Below the pieces are notes generated by a model. The model ran no database searches and was not told the origin of the DNA. It saw nothing but the letters and a program-made list of their open reading frames with translations. The translations under genes were made by a program, and so were the position numbers. DNA of 64,000 nt from Schizophyllum amplum (Eukaryota; Basidiomycota; Agaricomycetes; Agaricales; Schizophyllaceae), in assembly GCA_007026445.1 (NCBI GenBank), contig VDMD01000035.1, positions 186,001 to 250,000 of the forward strand, in the 5' to 3' direction. Shown here piece by piece: positions 36,388-48,139 of this stretch (its first letter is position 1; every line of letters begins with the position of its first letter).

Positions 36388-38277
36388 TCAGCTGCACGTC
36401 AGCTCCGAGCCCTGCAACATCCTCGGTGCGTCGGGGAAATTCCAGAACGACAGCGCCAGAAGGCAGTACACGCCTACAATGATCGTCAGCCTCCAAACCT
36501 TCCACGACACGAACAGGACTTACCGACAAGCACAACCCCGCTCATCCAATGTGCCTTCCCATCCTCAACGGAGAACTTGACCAGGATGACAGAGAAGAAC
36601 AGCACCAGCGTCTCCAGCGGGTCAAACAGCAGCGTCAGCGGCTTATCCATGCCCCACGCTACGAGCACCAGCACCGGGATCACGAACAGCGCGATCTGAA
36701 TACAGCTCCCGATCGCGACGCTCATGGCGAGATCGAACTTGCCCTTGGACGCGACGATGACCGCGGTCGTGTGCTCCGCGGCGTTGCTGATGACAGGGAT
36801 GATGATGAGCGTGATCCACTCGGTCGAAACGCTGGGGTGCGCCTCGATGAGGCCCTCGAGGGAGTCGACGAGGCACTCGGCGGTGAGGTAGCAGAGCGCG
36901 GTGACGGCGACGAGGAGGATAAGGGAGTACCACGCGTTGAGCTTGAGGTGCTGGACGTTGGAATCGGTAAAGGCGACCTCGGGGTCGGCTTGGAGGGTGG
37001 GCTGTTCGCACTCGGAAGAGGTGGTGGTCGTTGTGGTCGTCCTGCTGAGCGACCGCGTGCCGAGCGTGGCCGTGCTGATCGTTTCCGTGTCCACGAACAG
37101 GTGATTGTGCGAGTAGAACTGGAAGACGAGATATGCGAAGTATCTGACGCCATACTTAGCGATGTGAGGACAGGTAGAGAACATCCCTCACATGAGAATC
37201 AACAGCACTGCGCTCCCACGACTAAGCTGTAGTAGGATCGGTAGTTCCGCTCCGGGCTGTAGACGATCTTCCAGGTACTCATGCTACAGCAGCTGTCAGC
37301 TTTGATGCCCTTACATGACGAGATGACACTTACGAAGGCAGCCGGAATAATGAGCGAGATGACTGACACGGTCATGAGAGATGAATTGAGCTGTGCGACC
37401 ATGGGTTGAAACTCTTGCGAATGGAAGCGGAAGCCGCCAACTGGAAAGCTGTGGTTAATGACACAGGTGACAAGATCACAATCGATGGTCTCACCGATGA
37501 AGGCCATGCCGAGGACGAGCAGCATATTGCTAAGCAACCCTCCCAGCAGCGAGCTTTGCACCAGTTCCAAGTTGCACTAACATGACGTTAGTAAATGTTG
37601 ACGGAATACTTGGGCATACACACCTCCTTCAGAGCGATACCCGCGATGATCATCTCGACTACATTGCCCAGTGTGGCGTTCAACAGCCCTCCGACGGTAG
37701 AGGAGGTGCGGTGCGCGACTTGCTCCGTGCCGAAACCCAACAATGCCGCAAGCGGTATAATGCCGAGACAGGAGAACACGAAGATGAGGGTCGCACTCTG
37801 GTGGGTGTAGTGAAGCGCCCACGAGACGGGGATGAACAACAGGCAAAAGTTGAGGGGGGTGTATCGGACGGTAGCCTTGAACGAGGCGGCGTATGTTGGC
37901 TCAGGGCCAAGGGCCTTGACAGGCGTAAAGAGCGTCTTCAATCGGCTGAAGATGATCTGTGACTTCGTAGGCGCCTGAAGCGCTACCGATTGCTCGGAGT
38001 CCTCTGCCTTCTCGGTGGCGCTGCGCACGAAGGGGATCTTCTCCTTGAGCGCTTCGAGCTTCTTCGAGACGGGCGCAATCGTGGCGCCGTCTGTAGCGAG
38101 ACTGGGAGTGTGGACGAAGGCCGTGTAGGGTATCACTTGAGGCGACCGGTGACTGGGGCCACTACTAGGGGGTTCGTCGTCGTCTTCCGCGATGACGGCC
38201 GAGGGGAGCGCAGAGGAAGGCCGGGCGTGCACGCTGTTAACGTTGCTGGAGACATCAGAGGCGCAGGTTTCTCCCAT
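36388..38277 (-). CDS. VCX1: Vacuolar-type Ca2+/H+ exchanger (CAX family)
   Basis: Moves Ca2+ into the vacuole in exchange for protons. Six exons: 37624-38277, 37495-37576, 37334-37440, 37192-37283, 36524-37143, 36388-36473; 546 residues. Cytosolic N-terminal tail of ~120 residues, then a membrane core. The two ion-binding repeats are GGLLNATLGNVVEMIIAGIAL and PVISNAAEHTTAVIVA, with their conserved Asn and Glu. Between them: CNLELVQSSLLGGLLSNMLL, AQLNSSLMTVSVISLIIPAAF and LIYFAYLVFQFYSHNHLF, each correct only when spliced as given. An acidic/Ser-Thr loop lies between the halves. The C-terminus is YCLLALSFWNFPDAP. Introns are 47-54 bases. A TATATAAG box precedes the start. Confidence 0.94.
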
Positions 38278-38330
38278 TCACGAACGTTTGCTGGCGGGGG
38301 GCAAAGCTGAAATCTCAACCCGCCCTCGGC

Positions 38331-38338
38331 CTTATATA
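38331..38338 (-). promoter_or_regulatory. TATA box of the Ca2+/H+ exchanger
   Basis: TATATAAG on the minus strand, 54 bases upstream of the ATG at 38277. Confidence 0.6.
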
Positions 38339-39119
38339 CGCGTCCGCGGGCTTGGCGCGTGCGTGATGGAGATCATGTGACCTATGTTACCGTCATGCCG
38401 GCCTCGTGCCGCCTCGGCACCGCCCGCCGTTCGTTCCCCTGGTCTCGGAAAATGAACAGGTGACGAGAACTGAATCGCGGCTTCACCTTGGCTGAACCCA
38501 GCGCGTCTGCGCACAGGGATGAGCAGAGGAGGAGGCGGGCAGGCGACGCGATAACGTCGTATCGGCCAGGTACGGGAATTGGCCGAAAGTTCAACTTCAC
38601 ACGCTTATCGCCTGCCACAGCCGCTCGCTTCATCCCTGCCGATGAGCTGTACAGTATGCACTTGCTGTGCCAATGGCAGAGCCCAGCCACTATGGCCAGT
38701 CCTCACGACAGAGCAGGGCGTACGTTCGCCCACCCTCCTTGCCAGACCTCGTAAGTACCTCGTCGGTCACACTTACCTACGTGAGCGCGTGCATGCAGAC
38801 CTCGACGTCCTTGGCACACCGAGCGTTCTAGCCGTCATAGTCAACAACATCACGATAAGCGCATCGTGAGCCTAAAACTTCCGACGAACTCGCCTCGAAT
38901 ACAGCACGAAGCGATACGGCCGTTGTGCCATAGTCATATTCTGGATGCACACATGGATATCTATGAACACTGAATAATTCGTAAGTTGTCTGACGGTGGC
39001 ACGGGGAGGCAGACACTCACAACACCAATAACCTACCCTTATGTCACCATTGATCCTTCTAAACATGACCGTACAGACCAAAGCCCGCGGCAGGCCAGCG
39101 GCTTTCTGCGGTCTGACAC
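38339..39119. other. Intergenic, exchanger promoter and TPK 3' region
   Basis: No gene recognised; the frames here are short and lack motifs. Confidence 0.55.
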
Positions 39120-39458
39120 TCAGGAGCGCAGCTCCGCGGTCCACCATATCGGCTTCGTTGTCTTCACGTACACGATATCGTGCTCGGGGTCCAAATGATT
39201 CGACGTGGACACCAGGCCATCGAAGGAGGATTCGTGCTCGGCTGTAGGTCTCACCGTTAGCTTTCACGAACGGCAGATTGTGTTCCCCCCCCTGCCAGCC
39301 TGCTTCACAGCGCCAGCATCTTCCTTCCCACTTCCAACCTCCTTCCGCATCGCCAACGCCCTTCCGCATCGCCGACGCCCTTCCAAAGCACACCCCCGTC
39401 CACATCACCAACGCCCTGCCACATCACCACCGCCCTTCCCCGATGAAGAAGGCGAAAA

Positions 39459-39509
<51 letters not shown>

Positions 39510-41181
39510 AAGCTTACTCAAATTCCACCTCAACCCCCTCGTTGTCAGCACGGTCGAGTCGATGCCGACGGGCAGCAGTCCGCAGGTCTGCCCCAGCACG
39601 GAGTGATCGATGGTAATTTCGTGCTCGCCCTGAGAGGGGGCGTCAGCTGAACCCGGTAAGTTCGTCGGCGCGGCGTAGTAGGCGCTGGTTCAGTATGGTC
39701 GAAGTACCATCGACTCCAGGTAACCAGGAGACGACGACCCAGATAGATACTCGACCGCCGCCCATGATCTTTCGCCAACATCCGCAGAAAACCGCCAACC
39801 GTCACAGAAAAACACGCCACCACATTTACGAAAGAGCACACGCGGTCGAACCCACCCACCTCGTCCAACACCCACCCCACGTTCTCGTCCGTGACGGCGA
39901 AGACGCGCTGCCGCTTGTGACGCAGCTTGTGCAGGTAGGACAGTGTGTGGACGGTCTGGTCGAGTCGCCCGGAGAGGCCGCCGAGGATGATGATATCGTG
40001 TTGCTGGGGGAGAGGGCGTGAGTGAGTAGGGGTGAGGAGGGCGTAAGTGGGGTGAGGAGCAGGAGGTAGGGATGAGGAGGGTGCGAGTGGGGCTGAGGAG
40101 TAGGGGGGAGCAAGGCGTAGGAGGGAGGGGTGAGGAGCAGGACGGAAGGGTGAGGAGCAGGACGGAAGGGTGAGGAGCAGGACGGAGGGGTGAGAAAGGA
40201 GACACATGAGAATATAACATACCTCCGTCCCCTCCGCCCGCTCCTTCTCCTCGAGCGCGGACACGCACTTCATCAGATCTGTGGAGTATTGGTCGCCGTC
40301 GTAGACGACAGGGACGCCCTGTGGCATTCAGATGAGCGAATCGGGCGTTGCGCGAATGCAGGCGGCCGATTTGTAGGGAACTTGGGGCTGCATGACTGTA
40401 CGGCAAGGGAGCGAATGACAGCGTCGGGGAACGAATGATAGCGGCGAGGGACCGAATGACTGAGGCGAGGGAGACAATGACCGCAAAAAAGAAAATAAAG
40501 ACTGTAGGGAGAAAGACGCACAACGCTCTCATAGTACCCCCGTACGTCGTCCCGTAATGAGTCGAGGTCACCCTTGATCAATTCGGGCAGGAGTCTGCGT
40601 GGGTTAGGTGAGCATTCGGAGAATTTCAAGGAGAATGAGACAGCGCGCAGATGAAGACGGAAAACTAAGGCGCTACAGGTGTTGGAAGACAACGGGTTGC
40701 ATTTGGTGATAGAATGACCACAGCTCCAGCAAGACAAAAAACCCCGTGCAACAGGACAGCGCGAGACATAGGCCGATGATATTCTACAACATGTACACGA
40801 AAGGATACGACAGATGATGATGAAGTCTACTCACTCTCTGCGCGCCTCTCCGAGGACATCACTCAGCCGGTTGGCACCACCGTCCGCGCAGCAGTGCCAC
40901 TCCGTGGACGCCCACAGGCTTTTGAGCAATGGGATGGAGAAGGGCTGATTTAGGATGATGAGTGCGCGTTTGCGTGGACTGGACGCGCCGCGAGCTTGCG
41001 ATGCATCGTCTGTAGATTGGGGTCCATCGCTGGGCTGGGCTTCGTCACTAGGCTCTTGTGACAGAGACGACCTGCGAGCCTTGGGTTCAGCGCCGCGTAG
41101 GAAGCTAGTGTCCCATTTCGTGATAGACATGGCAGGGCTTGTAGGCATAGTCAGGGTAGTCAGGCTGGGATTATTGCCCAT
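39120..41181 (-). CDS. THI80: Thiamine pyrophosphokinase
   Basis: Transfers pyrophosphate from ATP to thiamine, making the cofactor thiamine diphosphate. Six exons: 40835-41181, 40522-40594, 40223-40318, 39860-40003, 39518-39629, 39120-39241; 297 residues. Blocks in order: RALIILNQPF, HCCADGGANRL, ELIKGDLDSLRDDVRGYY, DGDQYSTDLMKCV, IIILGGLSGRLDQTVHTLSYL, IDHSVLGQTCGLLPVG, LRWNLTEHESSFDGLVSTSN and the end KPIWWTAEL. The GDLDS, DQ-STDL and GGLSGRLDQ blocks are the nucleotide and thiamine site. All five introns are 203-276 bases, unlike the ~50-base norm of this window, and some hold microsatellites. The first ~75 residues are Ser/Pro-rich; downstream in-frame ATGs (for example MSITKWDTSFL) could be the true start. 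Confidence 0.92.
39453..39511. repeat. GAAAGA-type microsatellite in TPK intron 5
   Basis: A purine-only run of GAAAGAGAAA units; on the coding strand a long CTTT/CTCTTT pyrimidine tract close to the 5' splice site. Confidence 0.9.
40131..40194. repeat. 20-base minisatellite in TPK intron 3
   Basis: Three units of the type GACGGAAGGGTGAGGAGCAG, two identical, embedded in a wider GTGAGGAG-rich stretch. Confidence 0.85.
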
Positions 41182-41693
41182 AGAGTACGGTTCAGAAAGT
41201 CACGATGATGGTGAAGCGAGGACGAAAAGATAACGGCCGAGAGCAAGCCGCAGTCTTGCCCATATGCGGCTGTACAAGGCTTTCCCGATGCGGTCACCTT
41301 TCATCGTGCCTTGGCGAGTTTCGCAAGCGATTCTTAACGCAGCAACACTTTGTGGGTCCAGCACCCGTATTCCGTATACCGCAATGCTTCTATCACTGTC
41401 CTGCGTGACCGGGACACGAGATTCGATCGATTGACCATCGAAGGCCTTCTCTCACGTTCATTTGCACTCTTGGAGCCTTGACCAGAATTCATGCAGACCG
41501 CTTAATTGCGGCAAGCGATGTAGAGGACTGTGATCTGTGGTAGGGACATGGCATCAGAAAACTTGAGCGGCAACAGAACAATGGGATGTCCATATCCGGT
41601 CAGTGATGGCACCGGCCCGATGCGTTCCGCTAATTGTTCTTCCTTTTTTGGCAATTTTCTTGCTGTTATCCCGGATTCGAGTCACAAATTACA
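41182..41693. promoter_or_regulatory. Divergent promoter region, TPK and GRS1
   Basis: About 510 bases between the start of thiamine pyrophosphokinase (-) and the upstream start of glycyl-tRNA synthetase (+). No strong TATA box seen, as expected for housekeeping genes. Confidence 0.5.
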
Positions 41694-44283
41694 ATGGTTC
41701 CGCGCCTTTTATCGCGCGCTCATCGATCCGTCCTTTTCAGCAGACGCGTACTACAAATCCGCCGGACAATGGCGACCCAGGTCGACAAGACAGCAGTGCC
41801 GTTCGACAAGACCGCGCTCGAGTCCGTGCTCAACCGCAGGTTCTTCTATGCACCAGCGTTCGAGATCTACGGAGGTGTGTCGCAGTGAATATCCCCAGGC
41901 TTTTGCTTACAATCCTCAGGTACCGCGGGGCTGTATGACTATGGTCCCCCCGGGTCGGCCTTGCAGGCCAACATCATCGCAGAGTGGCGCAAGCACTTCA
42001 TCGTCGAGGAGGGTATGCTCGAGCTCGACACTACTATCATGACCCCCGCCCCCGTCTTCGAGACTTCCGGCCACGTCGCCCGCTTCGCCGACTGGATGGT
42101 CAAGGACACCAAGACCGGCGACGTGCTCCGCGCCGATCACCTCGTCAAGAACGTGCTCGAAGCGCGTCTGGCGGGGGACAAGGAAGCGCGCGGCGTCGCA
42201 GCGCAGCCGGTTGTCGAGGATGACAAGAAGAAGAAGAAAAAGGCCGCGAAGAGCGTCGCCGTCAAGCTTGCAGACGAGGTCGTCAAGGAGTACGAGACAG
42301 TACTCGCGCAGCTCGACAACTTCTCCGGCCCCGAGCTGGGCGACCTCTGCCGCAAGTTCGTGATCCACAACCCCGACACGGACAACGAGGTTTCTGAGCC
42401 CGTCCAGTTCAACCTCATGTTCAAGAGCAGCATCGGCCCCACAGGCGCCTATCCAGGGTGAGCGACGCAAGCCCAATATAATCTTGCCATAGCTAACACA
42501 CCCACCCGCTCAGCTACCTCCGCCCGGAAACAGCGCAGGGCCACTTCCTCAACTTCTCGCGCCTGCTCGACTTCAACAACGGGCGTGTGCCGTTCGCGTC
42601 TGCGCAGATCGGACGCTCCTTCCGCAACGAGATATCCCCCCGCGCGGGTCTCCTGCGCGTGCGCGAGTTTACCATGGCCGAGATTGAGCACTACGTCGAC
42701 CCGCAGGACAAGTCGCACGCGCGTTTCGCAGACGTGCGCGACACAACGATGGTGCTCCTCGACCGCGACACGCAGGCCGGCGGCAGCACCGAGACGCGGG
42801 AGATGACGATCGGCGCGGCGGTAGACGCAGGCGTCGTAGCGAACGAGACTCTCGGGTATTTTATGGCGCGCATCCATACGTACTTGCTGAAGATCGGCAT
42901 CGACCCGCAGAGGCTGCGCTTCCGGCAGCACATGGCGAACGAGATGGCGCATTATGCGACGGACTGCTGGGATGCGGAGATTCACAATTCGACGGGCTGG
43001 ACGGAGTGCGTGGGTTGTGCGGACCGCGCGGCGTACGACTTGACAGTGCATAGCAACAAGGTGAAGGTGCTCCTCACTGTTACTTACCGTGAGTCTGACT
43101 GTCCTTCTTCAGACCGGTCACCCTCTCGTCGTCCGTCAAGCGCTGAAGGAGCCCATCGTGGAGGAGCGGGACGTGCCGGAGTGGAATAAGAAGGTGCTTG
43201 GGAAGACCTACAAGGCGGACGCTGGAAAAATCACCGAGGCGGTGGAGAAGCTTGACCAGGCGGCGCTTGGCGAGGTTAAGAAGGCGCTGGAGGGCGGGTA
43301 AGCGAATAGATTTTCTCTCCGATGTGCAACCCTGCTCACCCTATACATAGCAAGGCCACTGTGACATTGCCAGACGGCCGCCAGTTCGAACTCACGCCCG
43401 AGGTCTTGACAATATCACGGAAGACTTTGAAGCAATCTGGTACGTTCACTCTACGCTCGAGCATCTACTCTACGCTTGACTGTCATCTCTTTGCACCCAT
43501 CTGCAACATGAAAACTAATCGCCGTCCCACAGTCCGTGAATTCACCCCCAACGTCATCGAGCCCTCCTTCGGTCTCGGGCGCATCCTCTACACCCTCCTC
43601 GAGCACAGCTTCTGGGCCCGGCCACCGACGAAGGAGGGAGAGCGCGCGGAGCGCGGCGTGCTGTCGCTTCCACCTCTCGTCGCGCCAACGAAGGTGCTCA
43701 TTGTGCCGCTGAGTGCGAAGGAGGAGTTCGATCCGTTGGTTGCGGAAGTTTGTGAGTCCTTTGCTTGCATGAGAACTTCGCCGGGATGATACGACATTCC
43801 CAATCCAACTTGCCCGAGTCCGTTCTGGTTGGCAATTGAGCTTATAACGTCTACCTACAGCCGCCAAATTTCGCAAAGCGGGCATCTTCTCGCGCGTGGA
43901 CGACTCGAACGCGTCCATCGGCAAGCGGTACGCGCGGAACGACGAGCTCGGCACGCCGTATGGGATTACGCTCGACTTTGCCTCCGTCAAGAACAGGACG
44001 ATGACTCTACGGTGCGTTTTTGCTTACATTGTCCATGCTCGTATCGTCGTGTCATGTCCTCCTTCTATTGCGTACCCCTACCGTCGTGTCCCTACATCAT
44101 CACCTCGCCCTGTCCCGTTCTCACATATTGATACATCCTAGGGAGCGCGACACAATGGATCAGCGAATCGGCCCCATCGACGAAGTCATCGCGACCGTCA
44201 CGGAGCTCGTGAATGGCACGATCGACTGGGAGGGCGCTTGCAAGCGGCTACCGGCGTATGATGGCGTGCAGGCGGTGGAGTAG
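41694..44283 (+). CDS. GRS1: Glycyl-tRNA synthetase, probable dual mitochondrial/cytosolic
   Basis: Class II synthetase that charges tRNA-Gly. Exons: 41694-41874, 41920-42457, 42514-43060, 43113-43297, 43351-43439, 43533-43751, 43861-44011, 44142-44283. From the first ATG the protein has 683 residues; from the second (41769, ATGGCGACC) 658. The 25 extra residues ([20 protein letters not shown]...) are rich in Arg/Ser/Leu with no acid, a classical mitochondrial presequence. Motifs: [20 protein letters not shown] (motif 1 area), [28 protein letters not shown] (motif 2), [19 protein letters not shown] (motif 3), then the anticodon-binding domain ending VQAVE. A Lys run ([11 protein letters not shown]) marks the eukaryotic insertion. 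Confidence 0.95.
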
Positions 44284-45105
44284 ATTGTACTCGGATGACT
44301 GCGTCTATCTGGAGGCTGCTGTGTTACCTTCTCACCTCTGTTTGGTTATACATCGCGTACGCTACGTGTTCTGTAACTTATCGCCAAAAACCTAGCGGCG
44401 TATGTATATACATAAATCTGAAACTGTACATTTACGCATCCGTGGCTTGTATGCTTACGCCGCCCTCCATCTATAATCGGAGGCGGTCTTGCACCAGGCG
44501 ATCGTTTGCGCATATCGCGACAAACAATAACGAACACACGCCATCGCTTCCAATGACTAAGTTCTGACAAGACGAGCACTTACTATACAGCTTCCGCGAC
44601 GACAGAGGCGACGATATGCGACGCCAGGGCAGATCCGACAGTGTCCGAGCGCGACTGCACCGCAGCGCAAAAGCTTCGAATATAAGTAAGTCAAGGTACG
44701 CATAATGGGAAGCATGCATATGTAGTACGCGGTGCGAGTATCATAAGGAGGACAGTCCGACCATCCAGTACGAGGATGGCGTGAAAAGAACAGTGATTAT
44801 CTACAAGTACTGGGGCTTGTGGTGATAAATATAAATGAATGATGTGCATCTAGTAATAATGAGGTCTAACAATGGTGGGGCGAGATCCGATGTCCAATGC
44901 GTGAGATGAGTGGATGAGCGAGGCAGTCAAACAAACAGAGGATGCACAACAGCGAGATACAACCGAGAATAAACCAAAGCCCAGAGGTGTTACAGTGGAT
45001 GGGGACGGGGAGAGGATGGACCGAGACGATGAGGTCAGGAAGAACGAAGAGACGGATGGACAGACGGTGGCACATGAATGAACAAAAGGGAACAGCGCGG
45101 GCACA
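44284..45105. other. Convergent intergenic space
   Basis: 3' regions of GRS1 (+) and the bestrophin gene (-). No gene recognised. Confidence 0.6.
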
Positions 45106-47293
45106 CTAACTATGCAGCGCGCGCTGCATCTGCTTGAATCCGCGCTGGAGCCACTCATCTGGCGATATGCGCTCGTTCGTGTTCATGGTGAACAGCAGGT
45201 CATTTTCAGGCACGAACGCCCAGTGAGCAGGGTCCGGCGGGGGCGACGCAGTGATAGCACGCAGCTCGTTGCCTGCAAATAATGTATGAGTTTTGCCTCT
45301 GCGACAATCTGCTGAGACGTACGGATGATGTTGGACGTGAAGTGGTCCAAGTTCTGGATGCGAGGGTCAACGACTGCATTTATTCGATAGCAAAGGAAGA
45401 TGCACTCACGAGATCATTTTTGTCGTACCCGAATGGGTTCTCGATCTCCTCACCCGCGACAAGGAAGCCGAAGAAGATGAATGTCTGTCGGGACAATGGT
45501 ACTTAAGTACTCGTCAGTTTCTTTATGCCCACACACGTACGATGATGATGGTCGCAGGTATCGTCACCCACTTGAGGTAATACCAGATCTGTATAGGCTT
45601 CACATCCTGGTCAGACTAGTAACGAGCGAGACGCTGAAGATAACTCACCAGCGCTAGGCAGTACAGGATGAGCACGACCCATAGATGGATGGAATACGAG
45701 AAGGGGATGGGCGTCGTCAGAATACGCTCGAGCCCGGTCAAAGCATCGACAAGTTGGTTGAGAGCGGCGATCATGGTGTCTAGTATACACGATAAGCAGG
45801 ACGTAAGTCGAGCCCAACCAGAACTCACTGATCGTCGGAACGTCGATAGCCTTGCGGATCTGCAGAGCCGAGATGTACGAGCTCTGCATAACGCGGTCAG
45901 TCTGACGGGTTCACGGCATCTAGAGCAGACTCACCAAGTACAACGACAGCTCCAGCGGCAAATTATGCGACACGGTGCTGTTGATCATCCGTGCACGCAG
46001 CTTCGCCGCCTTCTTCCCCTTCAGCGACCGCCCGCGCTCCGTCAGACACTTGACCAGCAACGAGAACGGGAAGAGGTCCAGGATGTAGAACTTGGGCGGC
46101 ATGCTCGCCGGGAACAGGAACTGCTCCTCCGACGGCGCGAGCACCGTGCGTTCCTTCTCGGAGGTATCGTCTTTCTCCTTTGACTCCTTCTCCTTCCTCA
46201 GCTCCTTCTCTTTCAGCTCCCTCTTCTCCCTAACCTCCTTGTGGTCGTCCTTTTCGCCGCCGAAGCCGATGTTCTCGAGCACGGCGGTCAGCCGGCGCTT
46301 CGGCATCGGGGTTGTGACCGGCGTGGGTAGGCCGCCGCGCTGGGGGATCCGGCCGCGCGTGCTGGATGCGTTTGAGGTGCGCCGATGGTACGCTTGGGCA
46401 GCGGACGCGTTGGACGAGCGACGTTGCGGCTGCCCGTGGCCGTTCTCTCCCGATGGCTCCGGGATACCGGTGAGGTCCGGGTCCGCTGCGATACCGGAGG
46501 GCAGCGCGTAAGCGGGAAGGAACTTGACGAGGTAGTACAGATCCCTATGATCGATGTTAGCCGGGTGGCGCAGCAATACATCTGTACCGGCTCACGTGTA
46601 GAAGATGCCGTCTGCAAGTCATGTTAAGTTGCGTATGTCCACAGGCAATGAAGTGAACGCACCTTCTCCGCGCAGATAATGCTTGACCGCGACAGCATAC
46701 GCCTCGAGAAGGTTGATGGCCGTCTTCTTTTCGATCATGGCGCGCGCCCGATCTTCAGGGTTCTCTGGGTCTGTGCAGAATGAGAAAGTGTCTGTGATCG
46801 CGAGGGAAGGAGACGTACTGGGCACATGGAACCATATCGTCCGCGCGAACGTCCGGTTCGCCAGGATGATCTGCGACCAAAGGCGCCGGCCCTCGTTGTA
46901 CCGCTCGAACGACGAGGTGGTCCGGTACGAGATGATGAAACCGAGCACGGTACCGACGCTGCAGAGCTGGATCAGCGAAAGTGATGAAGGGGGAACGTGC
47001 AGGCCGCTTACACGGTGAGAAGAGTGGACTGGATCCATATGCCGTAGTCGTTGTGGTTGAGTACGGTGATGAGGGTCGCCCAGGCAGAGAAGAAGATGAG
47101 GATGTGCCAGCAGCGGAACAGAGCTGTGGCGAGGACGGCATTGATGAAGGACGCGCCGGGGCGGCGACGGGCGGCAACTCTGGAGGGTCGTGAATTTAGT
47201 ATCCCGTGTATAATGAAAAGACACAGGCGCCATGGGCGTAGTGTCCCCGTAAGCCTGGGGAATCGGAGGATCATCCACTCACGGATCGGCCAT
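45106..47293 (-). CDS. Bestrophin-family anion channel (UPF0187/RFP-TM type)
   Basis: Putative membrane anion channel. Twelve exons: 47283-47293, 47012-47179, 46819-46958, 46663-46770, 46596-46611, 45935-46544, 45829-45883, 45649-45779, 45541-45597, 45410-45484, 45323-45353, 45106-45272; 522 residues. Family blocks: FRCWHILIFFSAWATLITVL, VVGTVLGFIISYRTTSSFER with YNEGRRLW, IEKKTAINLLEAYAVAVKHYLRGED, DLYYLVKFLPAY, LVDALTGLERILTTPIPFSY, and the signature FGFLVAGEEIENPFGYDKNDL with LDHFTSN. Two exons are tiny (11 and 16 bases). Exon 6 carries a Lys/Glu-rich insertion (EKDDHKEVREKRELKEKELR...), probably a charged cytosolic loop. A truncated copy lies at 58083-59393. Confidence 0.9.
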
Positions 47294-48139
47294 ACTGAAT
47301 CCTCTATGCATCATGGTGTCCGTCCGCTGCGAACGACCGTCAGACTTCCTTCATATTTGCAAGGAGGGATACGCGCGCACCTTCAGGTCGAGACTTGTGG
47401 GACTCATTGCGAGACTCGTCGCACTTGTAGGACTTGTCGGACTGCGGGGGCTTTGGGGCGGGTCCATAGTTAACGATATGCCGGCCTCTCAGAGGATGAT
47501 TCCTCGGTTGTGTGTGAGTTCTCTTGCTGCCCTCGCCCCACCAGGCGATGAAGAGAAAGAGAAGAAAAAAGGGGATGGGGGTAAGAAGAAAGAGGGAGGG
47601 TTGAAAGCTGCGACGGCGACGAACCCGCAAGGCCTGTTGCCCTTGGTAGCAACCTATGTGATCGGCCCGCGGTCGATGACATATGGCGATGCAGTCCGGT
47701 GCGGGACCGGGGACCTCGCCGACCTGAACGAGCCCCAAACTTTGCCTCGTGCAGGAGCGAGCAGATATACAACGGAACTGTGAAGTCCAGGGGGACTTCG
47801 TGCAAGAGCTCTCACTAGTACTGATGTTCATGGATGAGATGCATTGGACTCAATACGGCACCAAATAACGAACAATAGAAAGCTCCCGCGCAAGTCCCGC
47901 GGAAGTTCATCGCACGTAGCGATGTGCCTATCGCTCAATGCGAGATCGTTGGCCTTGGCGATGACATCGATGAAGAGGGGCGCATGCAGGCGTATGTAGG
48001 CGTGCAGAGGCGTCGGCGCTCGACACCAGGTCTCCGCTCGACCGCTCCGCTCGACCGCTCCACGACGGCCGCCGACTGCATAGACAGAACGAAGCCGCCC
48101 AAAGGCAACCTCGAAGGACGAACAACGCACGAGTCCCCG
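47294..48139. other. Upstream region of the bestrophin gene
   Basis: A plus-strand frame (47313-47783) is open here, but a 10-base indel in the duplicate shifts it, and no motif is present. I regard it as non-coding upstream DNA. Confidence 0.5.

Noticed and set aside
39545..40571. Open frames of 260 and 293 residues across thiamine pyrophosphokinase introns
   Set aside because: They run through introns with satellites and conflict with the conserved spliced protein.
47254..47281. 28-base intron for bestrophin exon 1
   Set aside because: Too short to splice; the acceptor at 47180 gives a normal 103-base intron and an in-frame join.
47313..47783. 156-residue plus-strand frame upstream of bestrophin, with a longer version in copy B (59413-59979)
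   Set aside because: A 10-base indel between the copies shifts the frame freely, and no motif or splice signal supports coding.
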